Source: Patiria miniata (lineage: Eukaryota; Echinodermata; Asteroidea; Valvatida; Asterinidae). From it: 64,000 nucleotides of DNA. The notes under the pieces are model-generated. The model was not told where the DNA came from and ran no database searches. It worked only from the letters and a program-made list of their open reading frames with translations. A program made the translations under genes and the position numbers. Numbering within the stretch: position 1 is the first letter of the stretch; every line of letters starts with the position of its first letter. Shown piece after piece: positions 1-39,840 of the stretch. The stretch spans positions 42,073,058-42,137,057 of the forward strand of contig NW_024037059.1 in NCBI RefSeq assembly GCF_015706575.1. The letters are read 5' to 3'.

Positions 1-3000
1 AATGAGCAAACTTTTCTCACAGATGTTTTTAATGAGCAACTTTTTGGGTTCACAATTTGAATAGAAAAACCCTATACTGATCAGTGTCTTCCTCAAATGA
101 CATCACAGCAACAGCGCCCTCCGTTTTTTTGGAAAAGCATGGATAATTTGAAATGTTTAAAGAAGTGCACTTGCAGTAAAATAAACCCAAAAGGTATATC
201 AAACAGTTTTATACATTTAAGAATAGTAGAAATTTGCACAAAATGTGTTCCTAAGAAAAACTCGTTTCATGGACCGTGACAGGTTTAATTAAGGATCTTG
301 TCAAAGGATGTTTTCATTTCTTACGCAACTGTGAGTAAAAGGAATGCTTACTGAGATGCTTTGATGAACACATTTAAATCGAGTTTATTGGTTTACCGTA
401 CAAAATATTGCTAACGGACAATATTGCTAAATAGTGTCATGTGCGATTCTTCATCAAGTGTATGACAATGTATAGCCTTGGATGGACCATGAACACATGG
501 AGCCGTTTTTATACAGGGTTTTTATAAAGCGGAACCCAATCCCCAAAAGTATATTTCATATTTAAAAAAAATATGTACATTGTAGCACCAAACATGATAA
601 TGACTGAAAAGCTAATAGCTTAAACTGGAATTGATGAAAAGCCATACTGAAATTGCTCAATCCGTTTAAAAAATATCACCATTTAAACGCAATGAACCTA
701 AAAGCTGTTTTGACAAAAAAAACCAACAATTTATTGTGTGTTCAAACTGTTTGGAACAAAGTAGAAACTGACACAGAATACCTGTTTCAACAAATGTCAA
801 CAACTGTAGTACACAATATCTTTATTAGCAATCGTGTTAATAAGCTTTAAATAAGTCACCAATTAGGGAATGAAGGTCGAAGCAAGCACAACACTAATAT
901 TGCGAAAGCAGACTACCTCCGCCATTTTGTTTGTATTTGTCAAACTTTGCTGTGTGTGATTTCTCTTCTGATTGTGTATTTGCCATCAAAATACCGTGCA
1001 AGCGTCAAAGAAGACTTTACTATAATGAAAGTGGATCAGCGTTAAGAGGTTTTATCTTTTACGCAAATAGTGTGTGACGTAATTCTGATAGAAACTTAAA
1101 CATAATGTTCAAGGGCGCCATCATCGGTAATAGTGAGCGAATGTGCAATAATATTGCGACTTAATTCCAGTCGAATGGAATTATAATAATATTTACAAAT
1201 GCGTATCAGACAATGCAAACTGATTGAGGGCCGTAGCTTTTAGCTTACGCCTCTTGTGACTTGATCCTCTCTCTGTAGTGTTTGTTGCACATTTGAGTAG
1301 GTTTACATTTTCTATTAAAAGGAGTCCTTGAGGAAGTCATTTTTTTCTGAGTATTATGGCAAAACCGGATATCACGTTACGACTATTTAGCACTTTCAGT
1401 TACAACTAGCGGATATTTTCACTTTGCAAATGCTACTTTCGGGTAAATGGTTTGAGAAGGTTGGTATGTAGGACAGTGAATAGAAATGACCGACTCACTT
1501 TCCGCGTGAGCGAGCGAGTGAGTTCTTTGAAAAGTTCCAATCCAAACTGAGCGTTTATCAAAGCCGCCACGGGGGCTGATTAGTCGCAATATTGTGACAG
1601 CAACACTGATTTGGCCTCCGGCTCCTCGTAAGGCCAAGGTTACGCGATTCTATGCACAGCAACTTTCAAAAGCAACAACACTTTAAGGAAAAGAATCTCC
1701 ACAGGTGCGAATTCCCTGAGCACCGCTAGTTTTCATTCAAGGCTGTAGATCAACGCTTGAATGTTTCCCAGGAACATTCCCATGTTACAACATTACTCAA
1801 TGTGCTTTAGTTTGTGCATTCACTGCATCCTTGGCCAGTTATTGTTGTATTACTGCCTTGCATGATGTAATAATACATCTGATCGATTCATTTGTCGATT
1901 AACTGTAGTTTATTGTCGATTTATGTTGGCCTTACGAGAGGCAATGGTTAGGGCTTCACCATGGACTTGAATGAAGACTATCAGTGCTGACGCATCCTGC
2001 ATGCTGACTACTCACCGTCTCAAATAGTCTAAAAACGATATCCTACATTTATAACGTCCACTATAGCCGTTCTCATGAACTGACACTCTATTTGATTTCA
2101 AAACAAATGTATTATGTCTTACAACGATATATTTGTAAAAAGGGGCGTGGCGAGGTCAGAGGTCATATAATCCATTGATACAATGCTGTTGGAATGCACG
2201 TGCAATGGTAACAAATGATAGCAATGCAAAATAACCTGTGATAGTGTGAGGTAGAATTTCCGGCATGGAGTCGCAACATTATCCTTCTGAACCTGAGGTA
2301 TCAATAACTTCAAATCTTAAATCGCTGAATAAATGGATCCAGCGGCTATTCTGACTGGTACAATTTTTCCCCATCAGTTGTTACAGATGAATAAATCCCA
2401 TAACAGTAATGTGTTTATTCAAATTAATCGCTACGAAAAATGGTATGGTTGTGTAATTACCACAGTTTTCCCAATTCCTGGCAAGTTCAGATAGTGCAGT
2501 ACACGAACAAACGATCAATGTTGTACACCATCAGATTGCCACGAACTGCTACGCCCCTTACTTTGGTTTATCTTTTTATAGCCTGTCCCTATGTGAATGT
2601 TTTACTAAATTGCATTTCCGTAGAGTCTCAGGAAGTTGATGTGATGACGTGCCCTTGTGTATCTGTATCTAGCTAAACCATATTATTAAGAGCCTTCAAC
2701 TCTGCCGATTTGTCTTCAAAGATTCCCCCAGTCCAGACGGTATATAGAGGAAGCGGAAGTGATATGTTCGTTATCAATCGCGGACAACCTACCACTCGGT
2801 ACGATAACCCCCAAGAGTTCACTCATTCATTGAGTGTACGGTAAAGGACTAAAGTTGTGTAATTTGTTTGTGAGAATTAGTCCAGCCACTTAAGTGAATT
2901 TGGTAAATTTTTTGGCCTACCAATTCACCAGTTCATTTGGCTCGCACACAGCTGTTGGACGGCTGGACCCTCAATTTGTAGATGCAATCACATTTGATAA

Positions 3001-6000
3001 TCAAAGTCTTTCTTTCTCTCGGCAATGTATATTTGTTCTTCCCTTGTACAGTCATTATTTCAGACATGGCTGGTCAGCAATGCACGATTGCGGTACATGT
3101 ATCTATACCTGCGTGGTTAAATTTAACGACCACGAACGAGAGCGCATGAAAGCTTCTTAATATAACACCACGTTATTGCATTCAGCAAAAACATTGGCTG
3201 GTACCTGTACCTTTAACTTCCGGAATAATCCAGCTTCGAAGCAAGCAAGGATCAGCGTGTCCTGCTTTCCTTCAGCAGATTTGACTGCATCTCTTGATCT
3301 AACATGTTTCCTTTTTTATAAACAAAGACACAGATTATTAGGCACGACTTCAATGCTGAAGTTTGAATGGTTGAATGTAATATACATGTAAGAAATCACA
3401 GGTTTCAAAAACAGCACGTATTGAAACGTTTGACGACGTTTAATTTGGGGACTTTGTAGTTTTAATCTCTTTTTTAAGATTTGGATGAAGTAAAAGCTGT
3501 AAAAAGTAATCAAATGTGTTTGTTTGATTTCATTGATTTATTAGTTATTTTTTTAAGAGAAACCTTCCAAGATTGTATATTTCCACGTTTACGAAAACAA
3601 AACAAAGCCGCACCTGTTATTTGCGTTAATACCGATATTATAAGCAACATGCAACCTAATGCATCAATGGAGCGAATGAAACGTCGGCCACCACCAGAAA
3701 CAGAAACAGATGTGTAAAGCATTTTTTCACAGTTTAAAGCCATTCGCGAACGGTCAAGAAATAAAGACTATACAATTTACATTTGCGTATTTGCTTTGCT
3801 TTGAATCATTGCCTTGAACTCACGTCACGGGATATCCTGCACTGTATGTGCTCCTCACGTGGGCCGGATGGGTGGACTACTTTCCAGCCGTCAAAAAGGC
3901 GTTAATATTGTAAGTGCAAAACCGCCTGTGATTGCATCATCTCATATTATTATCTTTTCGGTCAAAAAATGGGTATTATGGAAAATATGGCTCCGTTTGA
4001 AAACTTGTTTACGTACTCACGGAATGTGTAGTATTGTTTAGAATGTGTAGTATTGTGTAAAATGTGTAGTATTGTCAAACAAGCTCGATCTGATCACGGA
4101 AGCTACTGGCAAACTACAATCCTGGCCAAATCTCGCTGGGCCCCCAACCCCCCGGCCCCCGTTCAAATATTGTCTCTCACTGCGCGGTGTGTGCTCCATC
4201 AGCTGGAGAGAACAACATTGACCTGAGGAGCGGGGGAGTGGGGGAGTGGGTGACCGTGGCAGGCTCAGGAAGTGTCCCAACCATTTTGGCCGGGATTGTA
4301 GTTTTGTGTGTTCATGTCCGAGTCACGTGATTGTGCCATGTAATTTCTGGAAGGAGTAGTATTTTGAGAAAAAAATCAGGCTTTTGACCCCAGTGACCCA
4401 ATGATGACCTTTGACCCCAGTTGGGTCATGTGACATGTTGGCCCTTGGCTACTGATACTTTTGACAAAGTTTGCTTGAAATCGGTCAAAATGTGTAGGAG
4501 CAACAGACAATGTCAACGTCTGTTCCTAACAAACTATTACTAACTAAGAGACATTTTTTGAGCTGATATCTGCATCTAAAAAGGTCCGTATAATTTTTAT
4601 TGAATAACCCCACGACCATGACACTCAATGGTATTACGGCAGTAGCTGTCCATGCATAATTGTTTCGGTATCTTTCCTCACTTTCAGACATTAAATCGAT
4701 GGATTAACACTCGAAATCAAAACTTCTGATACGCCACCATGCAGCTCTAAGATATCGAATCATATAACGGAAGTGTTCAAACGTCACGAAAACAGCACCA
4801 ATGGTTTCAGAAGTTAATGTTTATCAATGTGTTACATTGGAGATCAAAAATGAACTTCTAAACATCGAGATCTTATCGTACATCTGCGAAACTGTGATTT
4901 AACACTCATTTCCCGATCTTTTTGGTGACAATAATTCCTTACTTGTTCTTGGTATAAAGGACATCTAAAAAAAGAGTGGCAATGGTTTCACCTTTCAAGA
5001 GAATCTAGGTTGAACAGTCTATGCTATTTGATATTATTTTTATGAATGTACACAAATTATGACAGACTGCCATGTTAATTTGAAAAGAAATAATTAGTTG
5101 TAAGTTTCTCAAAAGATCCGATAGACCAATCATCCTTGATGTAGTATTCAAAAATTAAAGATGTCGATATTCGAAATAAGAATGTTGAGAGACGTCGAGT
5201 GCTTTTAATTATTTCGGTGTAGTTCGTGTCTTCCTCAAAGAACGGGTGACTTTATCTCCCCAATCCTATAAATTATAACTTAGTTTACATATGCTAAGGA
5301 TGCATCACTGCTTGAGAAAACCATTAAGCTGCATTTTATTTATATATATTTTTTTTTGGGGGGGGGGACAAAATTGAAGGTTGAATTTTCCTCAGTCTAC
5401 CAGGATTTTCACCCAAAAGAGGCGTCGTCGCAGTACACTCATTTAAATTTGGCTGGTATGGCGTAAAAGTGACGGGTTCCTTCAACTCGTCTCATTGAAA
5501 TTGGAACTGAGCAGAGCAGGCTGGTCTGATTTATCCTCAAAGTCAGGTCAGGGATTTGGGAGTGGCCACGGTTTTCCCATTTTGCAATTTTTGGAACAGT
5601 CGTTCAATAAACAAAATGGTGACGTGGAGGTGGAGTTTCCCCGAAAGTTCCAATAACACTATGGACCCTGCACTTTATACCGGTGTGCAGTAGGCCCTCC
5701 ATCGTAATTAACCGACAGATCATATCAGATCAAAACCGATTACACCTGTTCAATTGGTGTCGTTCCCAACCCTTGTGAAGATTGAACGTCTGGCGATATC
5801 TGCTGCGTCTATTAGTATCATTATAACCTCAGTTTTTCTTTTATATTTTGCAAAGACTTAACGCCTGCATTGTCCAACTATTGTTTTTTTCCCACAGCTT
5901 TACAATTGTGCACGACCTTCCTGTGTAGTCACGTGGAACAATAAGGAAATCGAGACACTGTTTCCGCTGGTCGACCGACGCAGCGCAGATAGAGCGACTG

Positions 6001-6168
6001 CTTTGCATAAGGAAACTAAGCAGTGTGTCGTGTAGACCATCACAGGCCAAGCCTCTCTCTTCACCGGTGGTGTAACTCTCTTCGCTGAGAGCTCAAAACT
6101 CCACTTTTTCTCAAAAAGTAGGGAGGTTAATCTTGAACTGCGGATACGAGATTGTGTGACACCTCGTC
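1..6168. other. Left flank, no supportable gene
   Basis: About 6.2 kb upstream of the SRCR receptor gene. All open frames are under 90 codons, show no recognisable domain, and do not join to each other through splice sites. There is a poly-T/poly-G run near 5349-5369. Around 4381-4440 two similar stretches built on 'tgacc...ttgacccc' look like a fragment of a dispersed repeat. The last few hundred bases before 6169 must include the promoter and 5' leader of the receptor gene, but I see no clear TATA box. Confidence 0.6.
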
Positions 6169-20892
<14,724 letters not shown>

Positions 20893-22160
20893 TCGCACTA
20901 GTGGTGACGCTATTTCTATATAAATTAGGCAACTTTATACGGATAAAAAGAGTCGAAAAACTGTGGTATATATTGTTTCTTGACGTGACAGAAAATGTGA
21001 TACCTCAAACCTACCCAAACTAAACCTTGGCCTACTTGCATGGAGTTGATATGTTTAGCAAATTGATGAGGGTAGCAAAAAACTAGCTGAGCACTTGTCA
21101 CAACCTGTAGACATTCAATCAATTTCCGGCTGCTAACTTGTTTTTGCTCAGCAGATATTTTCTTTGCTTGACATTATTGTGTTCTTAGCTTCTCCTTGAA
21201 ATTAGACCCTGGGGTCAATATTCAAGTGCCGTTCTTTAAAAAAAAAAACATTGTGCCAAACTTCGGGCATCTCTGCACCAGTGTTGTAGGGAATTGTGAT
21301 GAACTCAACGACGACACTACTCTGTACTGATACTAAAAACCAGTCCAAATGGTTTAGATAGCAGATCTGTATAAAACCAATAACATGCTATCGTTGGAAA
21401 TAATGTTGATTCAAATTAGTGTGCCATTTTAACATAGGGCCTAGCTCCTCCTTTATCCATTAAGTTTCAACTCTAAATGTGCCATTTTTTTCTGCTATAC
21501 CCGTTTTGTTCAAACGTTGCTTTGTCTATATACAAAAGTAGATGTACATTTTTAAAACCAACCTTTTTTCTTATGAACTAACTCATGTATATGAAAGACA
21601 AAGTGAAGTGAGGATTTCGTGTTTATATGAACGTGTCTTGATATTTTGTGAAATAAGTAAGCAATAAATTTAGATGAAATGTAAAAAGAAAGCTTCATTT
21701 GAAACATAAAAAAAATTTTTTAAGTGGATGAGTCCAAGATTAGGGATTGTTCTTTTGAGTTTTAAGAGGTTTTTTTTATACTCACTAAGAAATAAATGTT
21801 TTAATCGTAATAGGTTGAAGACACGTCAATCCAATATAAATGAATTTTAGAATTGGTAAGGCATGTTTTTTTTTATTCGGTTCAACTGAACGGTGGCTAA
21901 CAATAGAAAATACTCGTTATAAATACTAATTAGAAGTTTCTGGCCTTGATAATGTCGCTTCTATTTGTTCACTTGACTCGTTACTTTTTAATAATGATAT
22001 GTGTCATATATTGAATGTATTAAAGATTGCCTGTAAGTTTAGGAGTGGCCTTTCTGATGTTGCCACACAATTATGTTAATCTCGGGCGTGTGGTATTTTT
22101 TACACGTGTCGCTTTTTACTACGGTAACCACAATTTAAGGTTGAATCTTGAAATAAATCT
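20893..22160 (+). other. Probable 3' UTR of the SRCR receptor gene
   Basis: AT-rich sequence follows the TGA at 20890-20892. Candidate AATAAA polyadenylation signals lie at 21663-21668 and 22152-22157. There is no coding content. Which signal is used cannot be told without transcript data. Confidence 0.45.
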
Positions 22161-25100
22161 TATTTTCTTGGTTCTTTTTCTTTGCACAGTTTTGCCATTG
22201 CCTTAAAAGTTAATTAGAAATTTGTACATACATTTTATAAGCATTTGTTCGTATATAAGACGGTTATGTTAAGTTATATGGACATTATAACTGTTATTTT
22301 GAGGGTTATTAGACTGAACGTTTCGAATTCAAAAGCACAGATTTTTCTCTTTAGTAACCAACTCTGTCAGATTGTCATATTTTAAACCAGAATACGCTTA
22401 CCGTTTTATTGCATTTAAGGTAGGGTAGATCATTTGTCATTTTTGATTTTGTTTTCGTTTGAAGCAACAAAAAAACGCTCAAACTTGTAAAGACGGGCGC
22501 TATAACAACTAACACGAAGTAGCTTTAGCTCTGTGAATGCTGCATATTCTGGAAACAATAATATCCTAGGATCGTGGTTACAATGAAAGTCATGTTTTGA
22601 ATTGCGTCCGAAATCAGCGTTCGGGACACGTTCTCATTCAGCCGATTGTCACACGCTGAACTGACGAATAATAGCAACCGCGCGCTACCAACTACATGTA
22701 TAAATATCCAAGAATGCGTCACTGGAGGCATCTTTGACAATTCTTTTATTTATTTTCTTTAAAATGGCAGCATGCCAGAAATACTTTGTTGGATAGCTGC
22801 AAATGATCTACCCTACCTTTAAATTGAAGTAAATGTTTTAAAATTGTGTTCAAAAGTCAACAGCGTATTAATTTTCGGTCATTTATTGTAGTTTTACTTT
22901 TTGTAATCAGAATCTGGCAGCTTGTACAAATACAAAGTAATGTAGACAGGTGACTTACTTCTGTTTGTGTAGTACAAACAGAATTGCGAGAACTAGCCTC
23001 TTATGGGCACAAAATGGCTTCTTGTTCAAGCAGAATTTGTCTGTGAACGGGCGTTGTACCCCGAAGCCAAATATGTGCAGGGTTGTTGCCACCCTATCTA
23101 GTAAGGAAACGACTCAATTGAAACGCTGTACTGACAATCTGTAATTGATGTACATGAAACAATTTGACTCCATAGTCATCTATGCAATAGATTTTGAATG
23201 TAGATGAAAGATACTATTGTTATGCAGTACTCTCTATGAACTGAGCTAAGTGTGCAGAATGGACGAAAATAATACCCAAGAGCACACTATTATAAAAATA
23301 TAATCATTAATCGTTGTAAACAATGTCATTTGTATACTATAATATTCAAGAAACAAGTTATAATGTGGTTTATCTCTGGTTTCATGGCGTACATTTTTGG
23401 TTGTTTTCCCTACATTACATGAAAGTATGCTAACCAAGTATAATGGTGACTGGAAACTGATTGTTTCGAATGCAAATGAAAACGAAAGTCGTTTCGGTAT
23501 CATGGTTTTCTTTTGGTTGCTTTAGTTGCGTTTCCCTCTTACATTACAATAACATTATCTAACTTTGACTCACAAATCATTGGTGACTTCAAACTGTTTG
23601 TTTTGAATGCGAATGAAGACGAAAGCGGTAATATCTAAAAGTCGTGATATGCTCCTTTCGGCATTATATTTCAATGACGATGAATAATATTATTCGACAC
23701 GAAGATAGAGTGCGTACAACTTTTCAGTTATTTTCTTTTCTTCAAAATGTAAAGCATCCACGAATTGGGTTGAAACATGAACAGGTAATTTTGTCACTTC
23801 CCGCTTTCGATTTTGTGTGCAGTTCCTTATGTCGAGTCGGAATGTAAAACGAGGGGGGGGGGGGAATGATTACATTGTTCAGTCCTAATAACCCATCGTG
23901 AAGACGGTGTCGAATTTGATACGAAATAGGCTGGTGTTAAGTTGAAGCTTGTTGAAGTAGTGGTTCGTGTGAATTAGATTGATGGATCATGGAGCATATT
24001 CTTAGTAAAATTATAGTACATGCAGTCCAAGGTTCTGCGCGTGCGCCGTACCCTGCTCCGGTAGAGTTACCGGATTCCGAGCAGGACCAAGTTTTATATA
24101 ACACCGTTCAACGTCCCCCGCTATAGAGTCTGCGTGTCGAAAGACTTGGCTCTTGTAAGAATACACCAAGAATTTCAATCATCTCGAGATCTGAATGAGA
24201 CGGTAGACAGTAACAGAGAAAGAAATCTAGGTCTGATTATTTCTGTCGTTCGTTTGCTTGGCATAATATTGGCTACATCAAGCCGGGGTCTTCTAGTCTG
24301 TCGTAACCTCCAGCCAGCAGCCGCAAAATTAAATCTGAATATTAAAATAAGCGGGGTGACGTCACCACGAGGAAGTGGTAATTTAGCGAAGTGAAACTGT
24401 GGCCCACCCGTGCCAGCGTTGAGTCGACTTTCAGGCTTATTTCTATTTCTGAAGTCTGCGTAGGTCATACAGTGTGTTGTGTTTGCTACTGAGCAGATGT
24501 CCACAAAATGTTAGCGTGGACGGTATTATTTTTAGGCAGGGTTTCCTTGCTAGCGCGGCTGGGGCGGATGCGTAGCGCTGAGTAGCCCCGGAGAGTTCCC
24601 CGTTTTAAATCACGGCCAGAAATAGGCCCAGGGTTGGTCTTTCTGTCTGAACTGAGATCTAGCATGATGGTGCGTTTGGGCCGAGCGACAAAGTAGGCCT
24701 ACATCGGCAGAGTTGTCGGTTTGGAAAACTGCTGCAGCACAGGGAATCCGAAGGTCTATGCCACAACGCCCAAAGCACGGTGAGTCTATAAGTAGTCCAG
24801 TGGATATAATTTGAGTTCTATTGTTCGAGTTCACATTCCGAGAATGGTTGTTGGGACAGAAGACTTGCGCTTTTAACATCAGAAGTGTGTTTAAGCAAAT
24901 CGTGAACAAAGTGAGGCCTGATATAAGCTTATAAGAGCAGCTATCAGATATGGCACTATTGTGAAATAAATAATCACCCGTTCAATTGAATTCGGTTAAG
25001 TTACTAAAATTGCCTTAAGTTTGAGATTTGTAAATCCTACTACATGAATCGCCTGGATGATGATATTTTTTAATGATGTGTACATAATGATACAAGACAA

Positions 25101-27619
25101 GTGTCGGTCTTGTACATATGTATTGTGTTATAAGACCGTACGCAGCGTGATGTGCACACTTCGTATTTCTTATTGCATTACACAATGTTGTACAGGACTG
25201 AATCACACCCGCACTTTCTGTTTCGGAACTTCCCCAAATGATTTAGTAGCAAATATGAAATGTGGGCTGCTGACAAATATAATTAACGCAGTATACGACT
25301 GTTTGATGTTGTTATGATGTAGTAGCTTTTCAGGGGAAACAACTTCATCTCGACCTTCCGGTGTTGTTTTATCTCTGACCCTGGCATGAAATGCACTCAA
25401 GCAAAATACCTAGATGTAGGCTAGGGTTTAAGAAACTGTTACACCCAATCCATAGCACAGATGCTGAATTCAGCATGTTCATAATTCATTAGGCTAATTC
25501 TAAATCCAATCCATAGTTGTATTGTAGCTGTCTTCATACGCTATTATTTCTGTAGCCCTTCTTGCTCTTGTCAGCATTGTTCATATTTAACACATGTAAC
25601 ACCCCCCCCCCCCTTTGTAACGATGTTTTATTCTTACTTTTTTTTTAATGTTTATTTCATTGATTTATTTAAACTTTAATTTGAGCTTAATTTGAATTCT
25701 GGAATAATAAAAATTAATAATTAACGAAGTTAATGAATTTTTATCGTAATTTTAGTACACCAAATGATTCAAGTCTTAGACTATTTATCTGGTGGTGTCT
25801 TTTTTATCCAATAAACCGGACTTGAATTAAATATAATTGAACCCTAACTTGTCCTTCAAAATGTATAAGGGCTTTAGGTTTTCGATGATTTGTGAGGTTT
25901 CTGAGAAAAGAAAATCTAGAAGTTTAGGTTAACATAAAAATCTAGTCTGCATTCACAAAATGTAGCCAATAATCACATAAGAACAGGGCAAGCTCACTGC
26001 GACTAAAAGATTACAGATAACTGCCTTGATCGCAGCGACCTATTATGAAGGGTGCAGGCGCCGGTACGGTAACGAAGGCTTCCAGTTTATATACCGGGCA
26101 ACCGGCTCGGAAGCAGGCCAGCAGATGTACCCATCTGATGCGCACTACTGACCCCTTATGCCGGAATTCCGTGGGAGGGGGGCGGAGTTAGACATGAGTG
26201 GCTGATAGTTGTTATGCATGGATCAGCGTCCATCCCAAATACTAGACACGACAGCCTACGATATTTACCGGTTTCTGGCTCTGTCCCATCCCCTGGCGAC
26301 ATGTTGATATTTTGTTCAATGAACCCCACAATACCTCCCCACCTTTTATTATTTTTATGAAAAAAAGAAGAAATGTGGCCAGCTTCTCCAGAAAAAAAAA
26401 TGCCCTATTGCCCCCCCCCCCCGCCCGAACCCAAAATCTGGAAACAATTTAAGATTGCATGGTGAAGTGGTAAATAGGAAAGTAGGTTTGCCGCGGTACA
26501 TCATGAACACATCTCTTTTGTGCGGAAGACTTAGTGTTGGCTTCTGAAGAGAGCTGGTGGTGAGACTAGTGTCTAGACGTTTCGAACTGAACACTCTGTT
26601 CGTCGTCACTATTAAAAGTCCATGGTGTACCCGCAAACCCCTATTTACAACTCCGCCATCCAAAGCTTCAAACAACACTCACGAGTGTCTAAATTGTGCG
26701 GAATGTTGAATATTCCTGAGTATAAGTAAACCATTTTAGGCCCTCTTTATTCAAAGGCAGACTCACATGTAAATATCAACTTGTCTCAATAATAAAAAGT
26801 CCCTTTCTTCCTCTGACGCAGTAGGTCAACCAGGAAGTTGATCTCACAATTCATGCATCCGTTGTGTTTTGTTTTTGACGAAAACAAGTCGGTAGCGGTT
26901 TTATTAATAACATTTCCTTACGACACAAGTTCGCAGTAATTATACTGAAAGGAAAACAAAGATACAAATTATCCATTAAATTCGAAGATAATGCAAGAAA
27001 AGCGCCTAAATTGTTTAATAAGAGTGATTGTTATGAAACAACCTTGAGTATAAATCCCTCTGCTTGTCCTTTTAGTCAGCATTACCAACACAAATTTAGA
27101 TTTCTGTCGAAAACAAATAATATAAGGTCACATACGACGATAATTGTTTTAATTTCATATTCGATAGCTCTTAATGAGGTCTTCTTAAGGAACCTTAACA
27201 GAAATGTTTCCCAATGTGCCATGTGTGGCCCTGGATTTTGACTGGCCTTGCCTTGCGTTTGGATTTCTCCGCAACTAAAGTTATGTTTCGTTTTTTGCAT
27301 ACGTCGAATATACATGTACTAAAAAGATTATGCACCTTAATCGCGATATCTAGACAAATGGAAGATACATTTTTCTTTCTTAAATTTATTTTCGAAACGA
27401 ACCAAATCTACAGAATTGTACTCATTCTTAGATTTACATTTTTTTCTTACTTTTTTAAAAATTTTCGCTACGATCTCTTTTTTGTTCGGTTGTTTTTTTT
27501 ACTGAAAATATAACGCCCATCAAAATCTACAATTAAAGCCGGGATCAGGTAAATGCTTATTGTTTTACGACGAAAGTTTAATGGATACTTTTACCCCATT
27601 TCTGTCTATTTTTTAACAG
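22161..27619. other. Intergenic region and probable kinase gene promoter
   Basis: No protein-coding exon could be supported. A diverged tandem duplication of about 120 bp is visible at roughly 23395-23490 versus 23520-23635. Poly-G/C runs occur at about 23851-23862, 25603-25614 and 26411-26423. A locally GC-rich block lies at about 24540-24779 and ends at a GTGAGT donor-like site at 24780. Because the first coding exon of the kinase is preceded by a good acceptor at 27618-27619, that block is a candidate noncoding leader exon or promoter. Confidence 0.4.
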
Positions 27620-27722
27620 AGGCAAACGGATCACTTTGTAAGGAGAACTATATAAGGAGCTAATTTCTTCGTTCCTTCGAATCTGACAGTCAGTTAGGGC
27701 GTGTCCCTACCACAGACCCAGC
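27620..27722 (+). other. 5' UTR part of the kinase's first coding exon
   Basis: A long pyrimidine-rich stretch ending in ttaacag at 27619 looks like a 3' splice site about 100 bases upstream of the ATG at 27723. This implies at least one upstream noncoding exon. Confidence 0.45.
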
Positions 27723-38403
<10,681 letters not shown>

Positions 38404-39840
38404 GACCACGAGCTTGGCCGCCATCTTAGATCACACGACAATCATAAGTATTGGTTTTTTTTCTACCATGGGGCTGAAATTGATACGGAGTTTAATTTAG
38501 TGCAATGTATAAACTGGCGCCATATGTTTTGTGTGTGCCAAATTCTATTGTAATGAAACAATTTTCTAAGTTTAAGATTTGAAGAAGACAATGTTACATC
38601 CATTACTCTCTTGGGGGCGCTGTCTAAAATCTTAGTGGATAATCGGTATACGGCATGATGACGACTTGGATATTGAAAGTGTTGCGCAACTGTTGTGTAG
38701 TTTCTAGTGTGCTCCACGCATGCAGACTTTAGACTTGTTCTGCCCAGATGCAACGATATCAAGTGTCATTTGCCATCGTGGCAGATTCGTCGTATTTGCT
38801 AAAACAATTGTCAAGTGGTTTAATGGAACAAAAGGTAATGGGTGATCGTAAAGAATGGGGTTTACTTGAACACAAGTCCCGTCACGTTTGTTAATATTTG
38901 GTTACCAAACATCAAATGTGACTGTATTTGTTCAAATATGTAAATATACCTTCGTTAATGGTAAGTAAATGTGCGATTCAAATTAAAATTTGAGGTTCTA
39001 GTAAAAGCCAGACTGTACGCTACAATGTAGTGCCAGGATCTTGACATATTTAACTATAAAAAATGTAAATAGAAAAGGATATGTTTATAGTAATAATAAC
39101 ATGACGTGGACGGTTATATGTGCATTAGTAACGGTTATCATTTTCTTTTCTCCGTAAAATGTTTCTAGAAAAGAAAACATTTTGAAGTGCGTCCATCATT
39201 GACGTGTTCCATTCTAACAAAGCAAAAATCAAAATTTGGAAAAAAAAAAATCTTCAACTGTACGCGGTTGTAGATTACATCAAAAGGTACCAGTTTCACG
39301 GGAAATACTGCAAAGTTTATTAATGAATTCTCTTATTTATAAATATTTTAATATTATGCGAATTGCACTTAATATTGTTGGATCAGAATGTAGACCTATT
39401 TAAATCGCAACGGATAAATTCTTGAAGCAATTCTTCTGAAACAATCTTGTCTGTATATAGTCCAATTTGTTTACGCTCGATTTACATCAACAGTGTTAAA
39501 ACAGTTTGTGAAAAATGGTATGATGATCATGGTGTTATAGTGACGCGGCACATGTAGCTAGATCTAGTGCATTTACTCCAGAATAAAAAAAAAATACTTC
39601 ATCGAAAGTGCAATTATGTCAGGAAAAATATGCAGCTTTACAATTTCTGATGAATTTGTTTATATTTCAATAATACACTATTTGCAATAGATTGTAATAC
39701 TTTTGTCGTTGTCATGTGGGTATTATGTGAAATTGCCTGCAAGACCAGAGAAAACATGCAAAAGAATTTATATATCAATTAATTTATTTACAAAATGCAT
39801 TTTTTTTTATAATCCACTCATTCTGGTTTGAAATAAAACA
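38404..39840 (+). other. Probable 3' UTR of the kinase gene
   Basis: AT-rich sequence follows the TAG. Candidate AATAAA signals are at 39582-39587 and 39832-39837. There is no coding content. Confidence 0.5.

Noticed and set aside
24030-24100. Hairpin ctgctccgg...ccggattccgagcag as a structured RNA
   Set aside because: A single short stem without other conserved elements. Not enough to call an RNA gene.
27011-27513. Overlapping open frames before the kinase start
   Set aside because: No domain, biased to Phe, Ile and Leu as expected from AT-rich noncoding DNA, and not joinable to the kinase exons.
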